A DNA stretch of 21,475 nucleotides from Desulfurellales bacterium (lineage in GTDB: Bacteria; Campylobacterota_A; Desulfurellia; Desulfurellales; Hippeaceae). The DNA lies in NCBI GenBank assembly GCA_027074255.1, contig JALTDI010000166.1, positions 1-21,475 on the forward strand. Reading direction: 5' to 3'. Below, piece after piece: positions 14,000-21,475 of this stretch. How positions within the stretch are numbered: the first letter of the stretch is position 1; each line of letters starts with the position of its first letter. The position numbers and the translations under genes are program-made. The notes beneath the pieces are model-generated. The model ran no database searches and was not told the origin of the DNA. It saw nothing but the letters and a program-made list of their open reading frames with translations.

Positions 14000-16150
14000 T
14001 TACATTAAAATTTCCCTTCTGCCTCTATCATCCGGCTTTGACAGTATACCTTTTTTTTCCATTTGTTCAACAATTCTCGCCGCCCTATTATAACCTATCT
14101 TGAGTCTTCTTTGAATATATGAGATAGTGGGATTTCCGCCGTCTCTGATAACACTCAGAGCTTCTTCAAACATTTCATCTTCTTCCGAATCGGTATCGTC
14201 CTCTATTCCGCTTGCCTCTTTTGTAGCGTTTATAAGTTCTTCGCTATATTCTGGCGAACCCTGGGTTTTAACAAAATCGGTAACATTTTTAATCTCATCA
14301 TCACATATAAATGCACCGTGTATCCTCACCAAAGATGACGAAGCAGGCTGCATAAAGAGCATATCTCCCCGTCCCAGCAAAGCCTCTGCCCCCTGCATAT
14401 CAAGAATAGTTCTTGAATCTATCTTTGATGAAACCTTAAACGAAATTCTTGCAGGAAAGTTGGCCTTAATAAGCCCCGTTAAAACATCGACGCTAGGCCT
14501 TTGTGTGGCAACAATCATATGAATCCCGGCTGCACGCGCCATCTGAGCCAATCTTGCTATATATGTCTCGACTTTTTTACCTCCGACCATCATCAAATCC
14601 GCCAACTCATCCACAACCACAACTATGTAAGGCATTGCAGGGTATTCTATGGAGCCTCTTTTGGCTTTTGCATTGAATCCGTCTATATTTCTTACACCGA
14701 CCTCGCTCATTATGTGATAGCGCGTTTCCATCTCGCTAATCAAAGCGGCAAGTGAGCCGCTTGCTTCTTTCGGGTTTGTAACAACAGGCATAAGCATATG
14801 AGGAATGCCGTCATATATCGATAATTCCAGCATCTTAGGGTCTATCATAACGAATTTAACCTCATCCGGTTTGGATTTATACAAAATACTCACAATCATA
14901 CCGTTTACAGCTACGCTTTTACCCGAACCCGTGGCTCCGGCAATCAATAAATGCGGCATTTTGGATAAATCCGTAACAAAAGAATTTCCAACTATATCTT
15001 TACCCAAAGCAAGCGTAAGTTTTGAATGGGAACTGGAAAAAATCTTTGAAGATAAAACATCCTTCATATAAACCGTTTGACGTTTTTGGTTGGATATCTC
15101 AATTCCTACAACAGCCTTTCCCGGTATGGGTGCAACAATTCTGACAGACATAGCTCTCATAGCCATTGCAAGGTCATTGTATAAATTTGATATTTTGCTG
15201 ATTTTTATACCCGAACGCGGTTTAAATTCATACATAGTAATGACCGGGCCGGGCTTAACATTAACAACGCTGCCTTCCACTCCGAAATTTTTTAATTTTT
15301 CTTCAAGTGTTTTTGCATTTTTATATATTTCATCCTCTTCTATCTCCGTTTCGATATGAATAGGTTCATCGAGAAACTCAAGAGAAGGAAATTGATAACC
15401 GTCCCTATCCTTTGCAATAACGGCTTTTTCTTCTTTTTTATCGAGAAATTCAGTATCTATAACAGGTTTGTCGGCAGATTCTTTTATAAAATCCGTCTTT
15501 TGTTCATCTTCTGTTTTTTCCGAATCACGAATTTTGTATTCTGTTTTTTTATATGATTTTATCTTATTGTTATCACTTTTTTTTTCAGACTTTTTTTTTA
15601 TTAACCTTACCTTTTGATGCTTTTTGTCTTCCTTATTCTCTTTATCAATCTTTAATTCATCGTAAGCAAACAAGAAAAACTCCCTTGAACCGAAATAAAA
15701 AGCAAATAACAGCACAGGAGTGATAACAACAAAAACACCTACTCTACCGAGCAGATATTTAACTCCCGGTCCGAACATATAACCTATATTGCCGCATACA
15801 AAATACCCTTTTGATAAAAGAGAATTTCTATCTATGCCATAAGCCGCATACAGCATAATATCACCGAGTAATACAAATAAAATTGCAAATATCAGGCTCC
15901 TCACGAATTTAGCGGACGAAGCCGAGTATGAAAAAACGGAAAAGACAAGAAATAAAGGAATATAAAACGCCAAAACACCGAAGTTGCTGAACATATAATG
16001 AGAAATATCAACGCCGAGCAGGCCGATAAAGTTCCTTATGTCGGTATGAGGATAGAAAATATCGCTGAAAGTGTATGAAATCAATGATAAAAAGATAATC
16101 ACCGACAAAAATATCAGGAAAAGATTGAAGATCTTAATATATTTTTTCAT
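14000..16150 (-). CDS. ftsK: DNA translocase FtsK
   Basis: A 716-residue membrane-anchored ATPase that pumps DNA at the septum and helps resolve chromosome dimers. The N-terminus has about four membrane segments (roughly 7-27, 57-74, 84-104 and 138-154). A highly charged Lys/Glu-rich linker follows (165-250), shorter than the long linker of E. coli FtsK. The motor has Walker A GATGSGKS (405-412) and Walker B 'VVVVDELADLMM' (510-521). The C-terminal gamma winged helix (about 655-716) includes 'LKIGYNRAARIVEQME', the domain that reads polar KOPS sequences. The start overlaps the rnj stop as ATGA. Confidence 0.96.
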   Translation of the reverse strand: MKKYIKIFNLFLIFLSVIIFLSLISYTFSDIFYPHTDIRNFIGLLGVDISHYMFSNFGVLAFYIPLFLVFSVFSYSASSAKFVRSLIFAILFVLLGDIMLYAAYGIDRNSLLSKGYFVCGNIGYMFGPGVKYLLGRVGVFVVITPVLLFAFYFGSREFFLFAYDELKIDKENKEDKKHQKVRLIKKKSEKKSDNNKIKSYKKTEYKIRDSEKTEDEQKTDFIKESADKPVIDTEFLDKKEEKAVIAKDRDGYQFPSLEFLDEPIHIETEIEEDEIYKNAKTLEEKLKNFGVEGSVVNVKPGPVITMYEFKPRSGIKISKISNLYNDLAMAMRAMSVRIVAPIPGKAVVGIEISNQKRQTVYMKDVLSSKIFSSSHSKLTLALGKDIVGNSFVTDLSKMPHLLIAGATGSGKSVAVNGMIVSILYKSKPDEVKFVMIDPKMLELSIYDGIPHMLMPVVTNPKEASGSLAALISEMETRYHIMSEVGVRNIDGFNAKAKRGSIEYPAMPYIVVVVDELADLMMVGGKKVETYIARLAQMARAAGIHMIVATQRPSVDVLTGLIKANFPARISFKVSSKIDSRTILDMQGAEALLGRGDMLFMQPASSSLVRIHGAFICDDEIKNVTDFVKTQGSPEYSEELINATKEASGIEDDTDSEEDEMFEEALSVIRDGGNPTISYIQRRLKIGYNRAARIVEQMEKKGILSKPDDRGRREILM

Positions 16151-17802
16151 ATTTCCATTATTATTGGAAGAACCATCGGGCTCCTCATAAGCTTTTTGTA
16201 TAAAAATTTATTCATAGCTTTTCTTATCTTCTTCTTTATTTCAAAGGCATCCGTTTTCATATTGATATCACTCTGATTTATCAAATTCTTTACCATCATT
16301 GTAGCTTCTCTTAAAAGTTTTTGAGATTTTTCCTCATACAGCAAGCCTTTTGTAATGATTTCAGGATCGTTTATAAGCTCACCTGTCATATTATTTATAA
16401 TAACAACCACAACAACAAATCCGTCTGTTGAAAGGCGAAGTCTATCCCTCAACACCAGATCGGCAACATCACCGACGCCTTTTCCATCAACAAAAACCCT
16501 GCCTGTTTTTATAGAGCCGACTTTCTCGGCGTCGTCTTTTGAAATTTTCAGTATGTCACCGTTATCCAAGTTGAATATCTTCTTTTTATCTATACCGAGA
16601 CTCTCAGCCAATTCCGTATGCTTCTTTCTCATCATATATTCTCCGTGAATCGGTATAAAATATTCCGGCCTAATCATATTTATCATAAGTTTCAGCTCTT
16701 CCTGCGAAGCGTGACCCGAGACATGGACACTGGAATTGCCCTCAAAGAAGACATCAGCCCCTTTTCTCATAAGAGAATTGATTATCTTCAATATTGCTCT
16801 TTCGTTCCCCGGTATGGCTTTTGCCGATATGACAACGGTGTCTGTCTGCTTTATATGAATTCTTTTATGCTCGCCCAATGCTATGCGCGAAAGTCCGCTC
16901 ATGGGCTCTCCCTGCGAACCGGTAGTAACCACAACAACCTTTTCTTCGGGATAATTATCAATATCCTGTTCGTTTATCAAGATACTGTCGGGTATGTCAA
17001 GATAATCCAGCTGCCTTGCTATCGTGGCGTTTTGGAGCATACTCTTACCTGTTATACACACCTTTCTTTTTGTTTCAATGGCCGTATTGATTACCTGCTG
17101 GATTCTGTGAATATTAGAAGCAAAAGTAACGAGAAGAATTCTTCCTTTCGACGAAAAGAAGATAGATGACAAAGCCTTTCTAATATTCTTCTCAGAGCCG
17201 GTAAAACCGGGATTATTGGCATTTGTGCTGTCGCTCATTAAAAGCTTCACACCATTTGAGCCATATTCTGCAAACTTCAAAATATCAAACGGTCTGCCGT
17301 CAACCGGTGTCTGATCTATTTTAAAGTCACCCGTATGAATAATTGTCCCTATTGAGCTGTTTATAGCATAACCCACGCCATCGACTATTGAATGGGTCGT
17401 TCTTATTGCTTCAAATTCGAAATCACCTATGGAAAATTTTTTTCTCGGTTCAATTTCAATCATCTCCACATCGCCCAATTTAAACTCTTTCAATTTCTCC
17501 CTAACAAGTCCGAGAGTCAATTTCGTACCGTAGACAGGGACCTTAGCATTCTGCAATAGATAAGGGATAGCACCGACATGGTCTTCGTGAGCATGCGTTA
17601 AAACAAGGGCTTTAAACTTTTCAGCATTTTCATAAATGTAGCCAAAATCCGGTATGACAATGTCAACGCCGAGCATATCCTCCTCAGGAAACATCAAACC
17701 GGCATCAACGAGCACCATATCATTTTCCGTTTCAAATACCGTTGAATTGATACCTATCTCTTCTAACCCGCCCAAAGGTATAATTTTAACATAACTATTC
17801 AT
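16147..17802 (-). CDS. rnj: Ribonuclease J
   Basis: A 551-residue metallo-beta-lactamase/beta-CASP nuclease with endo- and 5'-exonuclease activity on mRNA and rRNA. It starts with 'VKIIPLGGLEEIGINSTVF', and the zinc motif HAHEDH is at 70-75. Later come 'HTGDFKID', 'SDSTNANNPG', the beta-CASP part with 'TTGSQGEPMSGLSRIA', and 'IPIHGEYMMRKKH'. The length is near the Gram-positive enzymes, without the long N-terminal extension of Helicobacter RNase J. GGAGAG precedes the ATG. The start overlaps rsmA by 8 nt. An rsmA-rnj order is also known in Campylobacterota. Confidence 0.95.
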   Translation of the reverse strand: MNSYVKIIPLGGLEEIGINSTVFETENDMVLVDAGLMFPEEDMLGVDIVIPDFGYIYENAEKFKALVLTHAHEDHVGAIPYLLQNAKVPVYGTKLTLGLVREKLKEFKLGDVEMIEIEPRKKFSIGDFEFEAIRTTHSIVDGVGYAINSSIGTIIHTGDFKIDQTPVDGRPFDILKFAEYGSNGVKLLMSDSTNANNPGFTGSEKNIRKALSSIFFSSKGRILLVTFASNIHRIQQVINTAIETKRKVCITGKSMLQNATIARQLDYLDIPDSILINEQDIDNYPEEKVVVVTTGSQGEPMSGLSRIALGEHKRIHIKQTDTVVISAKAIPGNERAILKIINSLMRKGADVFFEGNSSVHVSGHASQEELKLMINMIRPEYFIPIHGEYMMRKKHTELAESLGIDKKKIFNLDNGDILKISKDDAEKVGSIKTGRVFVDGKGVGDVADLVLRDRLRLSTDGFVVVVVIINNMTGELINDPEIITKGLLYEEKSQKLLREATMMVKNLINQSDINMKTDAFEIKKKIRKAMNKFLYKKLMRSPMVLPIIMEI

Positions 17803-18538
17803 GGCAACTCTCCGTGTATATTTTATACATCTCCTCTATTGAAAGCTCCTCAGGCCTTTTCACAACTAAATCTTTCAACTTATCAAAATCCTCCGTTATT
17901 TTTTTTATATTATTTTTCACCGTTTTCCTCGGATGTGCAAACAGTATGTTCAAAAATTCAAAGAAACCGGCGTCTATTTTTCTATCCAATAGATTCGTTC
18001 CATAAGGAATAAATTCAACCACACTCGATTCAACAGCAGGAGGAGGAACAAAAGCACCCCTTTTTACATTAAATAGCCTTCGTACCTTAAAAAACAGCTG
18101 TACCAAAACGCTAAATTTAGAGTACTGTTTCGTGCTTCTTTTAGCAACTATGGAATCTGCAACCTCCCTTTGAACCATAAAAACCATCTTTTCTATATTT
18201 TCTTTCTGAAATACGAAGTTTCTTATTATCCTTTTAGAAATATTGTAGGGCAGATTACCCACTATCGTAGAAAACCCTTTTAAACGAAAAGAGGCCGCAT
18301 CTTGATTTAAAACCTCAACATCATGCTTCTTGAATTTTTCTTTTAATAAAAACGTTAATTCCTCGTCTATCTCCACAACCGTTAAAGGAACATTTAACTT
18401 CACAAGATGTTCTGTTAGCGCCCCTTTTCCTCCTCCTATTTCAACAATTCTCGCTGAACTTCTTACCTCTTTTTGTATTTTAACAAGTACACCCGCATCA
18501 TTTAAAAAATGCTGCCCTAATGATTTTTTTGCTTCCAT
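17795..18538 (-). CDS. rsmA: 16S rRNA dimethyladenosine transferase RsmA (KsgA)
   Basis: A 247-residue SAM-dependent methyltransferase that dimethylates two adjacent adenines near the 3' end of 16S rRNA late in 30S assembly. It begins 'KKSLGQHFLND', the usual family start. The SAM loop is 'VEIGGGKGALTEHL' (32-45), the acidic ribose-binding position is E57/D59 in 'VVEIDEE', and the catalytic NLPY is at 95-98. It is slightly shorter than the E. coli enzyme (273 aa). The start lies 22 nt inside the 3' end of pdxA with no clear Shine-Dalgarno, which suggests translational coupling. Confidence 0.95.
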   Translation of the reverse strand: MEAKKSLGQHFLNDAGVLVKIQKEVRSSARIVEIGGGKGALTEHLVKLNVPLTVVEIDEELTFLLKEKFKKHDVEVLNQDAASFRLKGFSTIVGNLPYNISKRIIRNFVFQKENIEKMVFMVQREVADSIVAKRSTKQYSKFSVLVQLFFKVRRLFNVKRGAFVPPPAVESSVVEFIPYGTNLLDRKIDAGFFEFLNILFAHPRKTVKNNIKKITEDFDKLKDLVVKRPEELSIEEMYKIYTESCHE

Positions 18539-19542
18539 CTTGCCATTCTGTGCGCTTGCCTTATGGCTTCCGTCAAGCTCTTGTGATTCGCTTTCAGCTT
18601 TCCGGCTATATCAAAAGCGGTGCCGTGATCTGGGGAGGTTCTGATAATAGGAATGCCGAGTGTAATATTCACACTACTATCAAAATACAAGGCTTTAAGG
18701 GGTATAAGCCCCTGATCATGGTACATAGCTATAAAACAGTCATAGCTTGTACGTTTTCTTTTTATAAACAAAGTATCGGCAGAAAAACTGCCGTATACAT
18801 CTATACCCTCGCTCCTCGCCGACTCCACTGCGGGAATTATTTCTTCTTCTTCCTTGCTGCCCATTAAACCGCCTTCGGAGTTATGAGGATTGAGAGCGCT
18901 GACGGCAATCTTCGGTTTTTCTATTCCAAACCACCTTTTCAAATCCCTATCAACCGTTCTTATCGTGTTTAGCACCCTATCTTTTGTTATCAATTCCGGA
19001 ACATGTTCAAGTGCCACATGTGTTGTGACCAAAGCCACCCGAAGCCTCTTGGCCGCAAGCATCATAACATAATTTTTAGCATTTGTTCTTTCCGCCAATA
19101 TTTCGGTGTGTCCCTGATATCTAAATCCGGCGAGGTTCATCGCTTTTTTATTTAAAGGCGCCGTAACAATGGCATCTATTTTCGAGCTTATTGCCGCATT
19201 TACGGCCTCTGATACACATAGATAAGCCCATCTGCCCGAATATTCGTCGAGCTCGCCCACTTTAAGTCTGCCCATATCAAACTTTTCCGGCTGAAAGATA
19301 TTTATTTCACCGTCTCTATATGATTTGTCGATCTCATCAACACTTTCTATAACATTTATGTGCATAGCCATATCGAACAGGTTTAAATAATATTCAAAAA
19401 CGTCCTTTGAGCCGAAAATAATCAGTTTATCCTTTATGGTTGCCTCATACAGAATGTGTTTTATAATAATCTCAGGCCCAATGCCCGAGGGATCTCCCAT
19501 AGTTACTCCGATAACAGGTCTGTTATTCATAATAAGACTCAT
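18517..19542 (-). CDS. pdxA: 4-hydroxythreonine-4-phosphate dehydrogenase
   Basis: A 341-residue NAD-dependent dehydrogenase of the DXP-dependent pyridoxal phosphate pathway. Motifs are 'GVTMGDPSGIGPEI' (12-25), 'TAPLNKKAM' (127-135), and three metal-binding histidines by analogy with E. coli PdxA: H175 in 'TTHVALEH', H220 in 'LNPHNSEGG' and H275 in 'YHDQGLIPLK'. 'TSPDHGTAFDIAG' (302-314) is also conserved. ATG 19542 is supported by GAGGTG 4 nt upstream, inside the preceding gene, which it overlaps by 20 nt. pdxJ, the pathway partner, is not in the window. Confidence 0.96.
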   Translation of the reverse strand: MSLIMNNRPVIGVTMGDPSGIGPEIIIKHILYEATIKDKLIIFGSKDVFEYYLNLFDMAMHINVIESVDEIDKSYRDGEINIFQPEKFDMGRLKVGELDEYSGRWAYLCVSEAVNAAISSKIDAIVTAPLNKKAMNLAGFRYQGHTEILAERTNAKNYVMMLAAKRLRVALVTTHVALEHVPELITKDRVLNTIRTVDRDLKRWFGIEKPKIAVSALNPHNSEGGLMGSKEEEEIIPAVESARSEGIDVYGSFSADTLFIKRKRTSYDCFIAMYHDQGLIPLKALYFDSSVNITLGIPIIRTSPDHGTAFDIAGKLKANHKSLTEAIRQAHRMARWKQKNH

Positions 19543-19783
19543 CTTTCACCTCATAGAATTTATACGATTCGGACTTAGGTGTTCCTTTCACAGGTATATC
19601 TATAATTTTATATGTAACTTTTTTTTGTTTAAAAAAAATCTCTATCTCCTCTTCCGCTTTAACCTCATAGGAAGCTTTCACCTTCCTGCCCCTTATAAAA
19701 ACAAAACCCTCATCGCACATCTGTTTTGCAAGAGTTCTTCTTTTGATGATACGTGTCTCTTTGAGATATCGGTCTAATCTCAT
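19523..19783 (-). CDS. rqcP: S4-domain RNA-binding protein, RqcP-like
   Basis: An 86-residue protein with an N-terminal S4 fold. 'MRLDRYLKETRIIKRRTLAK' is followed by 'GRKVKASYEVKAEEEIEI', which matches the pattern and length of Bacillus RqcP (YabO) more closely than Hsp15 of E. coli. RqcP works with RqcH to add alanine tails to stalled nascent chains on obstructed 50S subunits. Its ATG overlaps the upstream isomerase stop as ATGA, and pdxA begins inside its 3' end. The rqcH partner gene is not in this window. An Hsp15-like role is the alternative. Confidence 0.8.
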   Translation of the reverse strand: MRLDRYLKETRIIKRRTLAKQMCDEGFVFIRGRKVKASYEVKAEEEIEIFFKQKKVTYKIIDIPVKGTPKSESYKFYEVKDESYYE

Positions 19784-20646
19784 TTAAAAATCTCTATATC
19801 CGTCCTTGCTTTAACCATTTTAAGCCAGCTTGAGAGTTTTGATTCGATTTTTTTACCGAACAGTATAGTCCTTATATTTGTACTCACAGTGTCGGCATTC
19901 ACCTGTGTACCCTTTTTATTCAGCAATTTAACAATGTAAAAATTGTTATTAGCCTCAATAATATTGCTGATGTCGCCGATTTTAAGGTTGGATAACTCAC
20001 TTTGTATGGTTTTATTAAAAGCAGAGAGCGGAATCGCCTTCGGTCCACCTTTATCTATTGAAAATTGTTTCTGTAAAGATTTGAAATTTCCTCCGTTTTG
20101 CAGTTTGCTGTAAATCCTCTCGGCAAGCTCTCTGCTTCTAACCGATATAATATCCATAATTAAGACAGGATTTGCCTTAAACTCATCTTTATGGAGCTTG
20201 TAATACCTCTCAATATCAGCCTTTGTTATTCGAATTGCAGGAGCAAACATTTTTATCGCAAACTTTCTTCTATACAGGCTTAAAGCTATGCCTTTTTTGT
20301 AATAATCAATGTCAATTCCGCTTTCTTTAACCTTCTGTAAAAACGTGTCCGCCGGCATATTATTTCTCTTTGCCAAATTATCTATAAAACGATTCACATC
20401 CTCGTCGTTTACAACTATACCGAGCTTTTTTGCATAATACTTGATAACATAGTCATCAACAACCTTATTTACCAAAGCATCAAGGTTCCTCGTATGATAA
20501 AATCCCGCTATGTTTGACAGCTCATAAGCCGTTATAGGCTGGCCTTCCACGGTTGCAACGATTTTATCAGCAACAACCTCCTTTGAAAAAGACTGCATTG
20601 CCAATAAAACAATAAACAACAAAGAGACGGTAAAAACTTTTTTCAT
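19780..20646 (-). CDS. SurA/PpiC-type periplasmic peptidyl-prolyl isomerase
   Basis: A 288-residue exported chaperone. It has a signal peptide (Lys-Lys, hydrophobic core, likely cleavage after SFS near residue 22) and a SurA-like N-terminal segment, 'ADKIVATVEGQPITAYEL'. One parvulin-type domain sits in the C-terminal half, with 'IMDIISVRSRELAERIYSKL', 'FKSLQKQFS' and 'LKIGDISNIIEANNNFYIVK'. It probably helps fold outer membrane or periplasmic proteins. An in-frame TTG at 20664 exists, but ATG 20646 has AGGAGT 6 nt upstream and starts directly at the signal peptide, so I chose it. It lies 40 nt after mfd without a terminator between. SurA itself has two parvulin domains, so the exact subfamily is open. 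Confidence 0.88.
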   Translation of the reverse strand: MKKVFTVSLLFIVLLAMQSFSKEVVADKIVATVEGQPITAYELSNIAGFYHTRNLDALVNKVVDDYVIKYYAKKLGIVVNDEDVNRFIDNLAKRNNMPADTFLQKVKESGIDIDYYKKGIALSLYRRKFAIKMFAPAIRITKADIERYYKLHKDEFKANPVLIMDIISVRSRELAERIYSKLQNGGNFKSLQKQFSIDKGGPKAIPLSAFNKTIQSELSNLKIGDISNIIEANNNFYIVKLLNKKGTQVNADTVSTNIRTILFGKKIESKLSSWLKMVKARTDIEIFK

Positions 20647-20686
20647 TTTTGACTCCTTAAACAACTTCTAATTTTTATTATACAAA

Positions 20687-21475
20687 TTACACTATTCTCT
20701 GCAAGATGTTTCTGAGTTTATCGCATATTTCATCAAAATTTGCGCCCGGTGCATCAAAAAATACAGATGTGTTTGACACAAACCTCCCTTGATGCTTTTC
20801 AACACATTTAATTAATTTATTCGTATCTATATCGGCATCAACGTAGAACTCGATTAGAACTCCGTTTTTAGTAACAGACAGCGACTTCACAAAAGCCTTT
20901 TTTGCGTAAATTTTTAAAGATGCTATTAAAAAGAGATTCCTCACCTCATCGGTAAATTTTCCGAATGAATCCGCTATTTCTCTTTCTACCGACTCAAGCT
21001 CTTCTTCGGTTTTAATTGAGGATATGATTTTATAGAGTTTAAACTTATTCTCGCTGTCGGCAAAATCATCCCCTATGTACGCAGGGTAAGAACACTTTAT
21101 CTCCACTTCACGCTCAATGGGTTCATTTTTAAGCTCGCTTACAGCCTCTTCAATCAAAGAAGCGTATGTTTCAAAGCCCACAGACCTTATGCTCCCCGAC
21201 TGATCCTTGCCCAGTATGTTGCCTCCGCCTCTTATCTCCATATCTTTCAAAGCCAAATTGAATCCTACGCCCCTTTCGACAAATTCCCTCAAAAAATAGA
21301 GTCTTTTTTTTGCATCGTCGGAAATATCGCCTTTTATCAAAAGATATGCGTATGCCGTTCTATCGCCTCTGCCCACTCTTCCTCTCAACTGATACAAATC
21401 GGCCAAACCGAACCTGTCGGCATTGTCTATAATAATGGTGTTTACATTCCTTATATCCAAACCGGATTCTATTAT
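20687..21475 (-). CDS. mfd: Transcription-repair coupling factor Mfd, C-terminal part (runs off the window)
   Basis: The last 262 codons of Mfd are present; the frame is open to the window edge and enters as 'IIESGLDIRNVNTIIID'. This is the helicase motif V/VI region, followed by 'FGLADLYQLRGRVGRG' with the arginine fingers. Then comes 'RGGGNILGKDQSG', typical of Mfd and related to RecG, and the C-terminal D7 region that controls UvrA binding. Mfd removes RNA polymerase stalled at DNA lesions and recruits UvrA. The gene heads the visible minus-strand run; its promoter lies outside. Confidence 0.95.
   Translation of the reverse strand: MIESGLDIRNVNTIIIDNADRFGLADLYQLRGRVGRGDRTAYAYLLIKGDISDDAKKRLYFLREFVERGVGFNLALKDMEIRGGGNILGKDQSGSIRSVGFETYASLIEEAVSELKNEPIEREVEIKCSYPAYIGDDFADSENKFKLYKIISSIKTEEELESVEREIADSFGKFTDEVRNLFLIASLKIYAKKAFVKSLSVTKNGVLIEFYVDADIDTNKLIKCVEKHQGRFVSNTSVFFDAPGANFDEICDKLRNILQRIV

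Noticed and set aside
1..21475. Mobile elements, prophage, CRISPR arrays, toxin-antitoxin pairs, tRNA or rRNA genes.
   Set aside because: Nearly all of the window is covered by recognisable genes; the few gaps are short and show no direct repeats of array type, no tRNA-like folds and no transposase fragments.

Overview
The window is AT-rich, densely packed bacterial chromosome and looks like core genome; I see no mobile element, CRISPR array, tRNA or rRNA. Several features fit a Gram-negative bacterium related to Campylobacterota, with Desulfurellales such as Hippea or Desulfurella as my best guess: an RNase J gene directly after rsmA, a 716-residue FtsK, an RqcP-type S4 protein, heptosyltransferase-type lipopolysaccharide genes and a Phe-regulated P-protein. 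This assignment is inferred from gene content and protein style, not from a database search. Deferribacterota-like lineages remain possible.

Layout from left to right. (1) Positions 1-1178, minus strand: the first 47 codons of a YigZ/IMPACT-family gene, then an exported protein with two DUF302-like halves. They are separated by a strong terminator and a promoter. (2) 1330-3316, plus strand: trpB2 and a ferritin whose ribosome site lies inside the trpB2 3' end, closed by a terminator. (3) 3407-6544: a NifA-like sigma-54 activator (minus) diverges from glutamine synthetase glnA (plus). The gap holds a GG-N10-GC sigma-54 promoter facing glnA. It also holds a TGT-N10-ACA activator site about 108 bp upstream of the predicted glnA start point. 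That site covers the -10 of the regulator's own promoter, which appears leaderless. (4) 6610-10719, plus strand: a cell-surface glycan operon of two GT9 heptosyltransferase-like genes, a polysaccharide deacetylase with a large insertion, and a GT4 glycosyltransferase whose 5' end has no ordinary in-frame start codon. (5) 10716-21475, minus strand: a tightly packed ten-gene run transcribed mfd (partial), SurA-like isomerase, rqcP, pdxA, rsmA, rnj, ftsK, lysC, accA, pheA. Its genes overlap or lie 12-40 nt apart.

The genes cover repair and RNA/protein quality control (Mfd, RqcP, RsmA, RNase J), envelope biogenesis (isomerase, AccA, glycan operon), chromosome segregation (FtsK) and amino-acid or cofactor synthesis (LysC, PheA, PdxA, TrpB2, GlnA). 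The best candidates for new biology are the compact regulator/glnA switch region, the odd start of the GT4 gene, an internal ribosome site in lysC that could yield a separate beta subunit, and the exported double-DUF302-like protein. I do not see a clearly novel multi-gene system.
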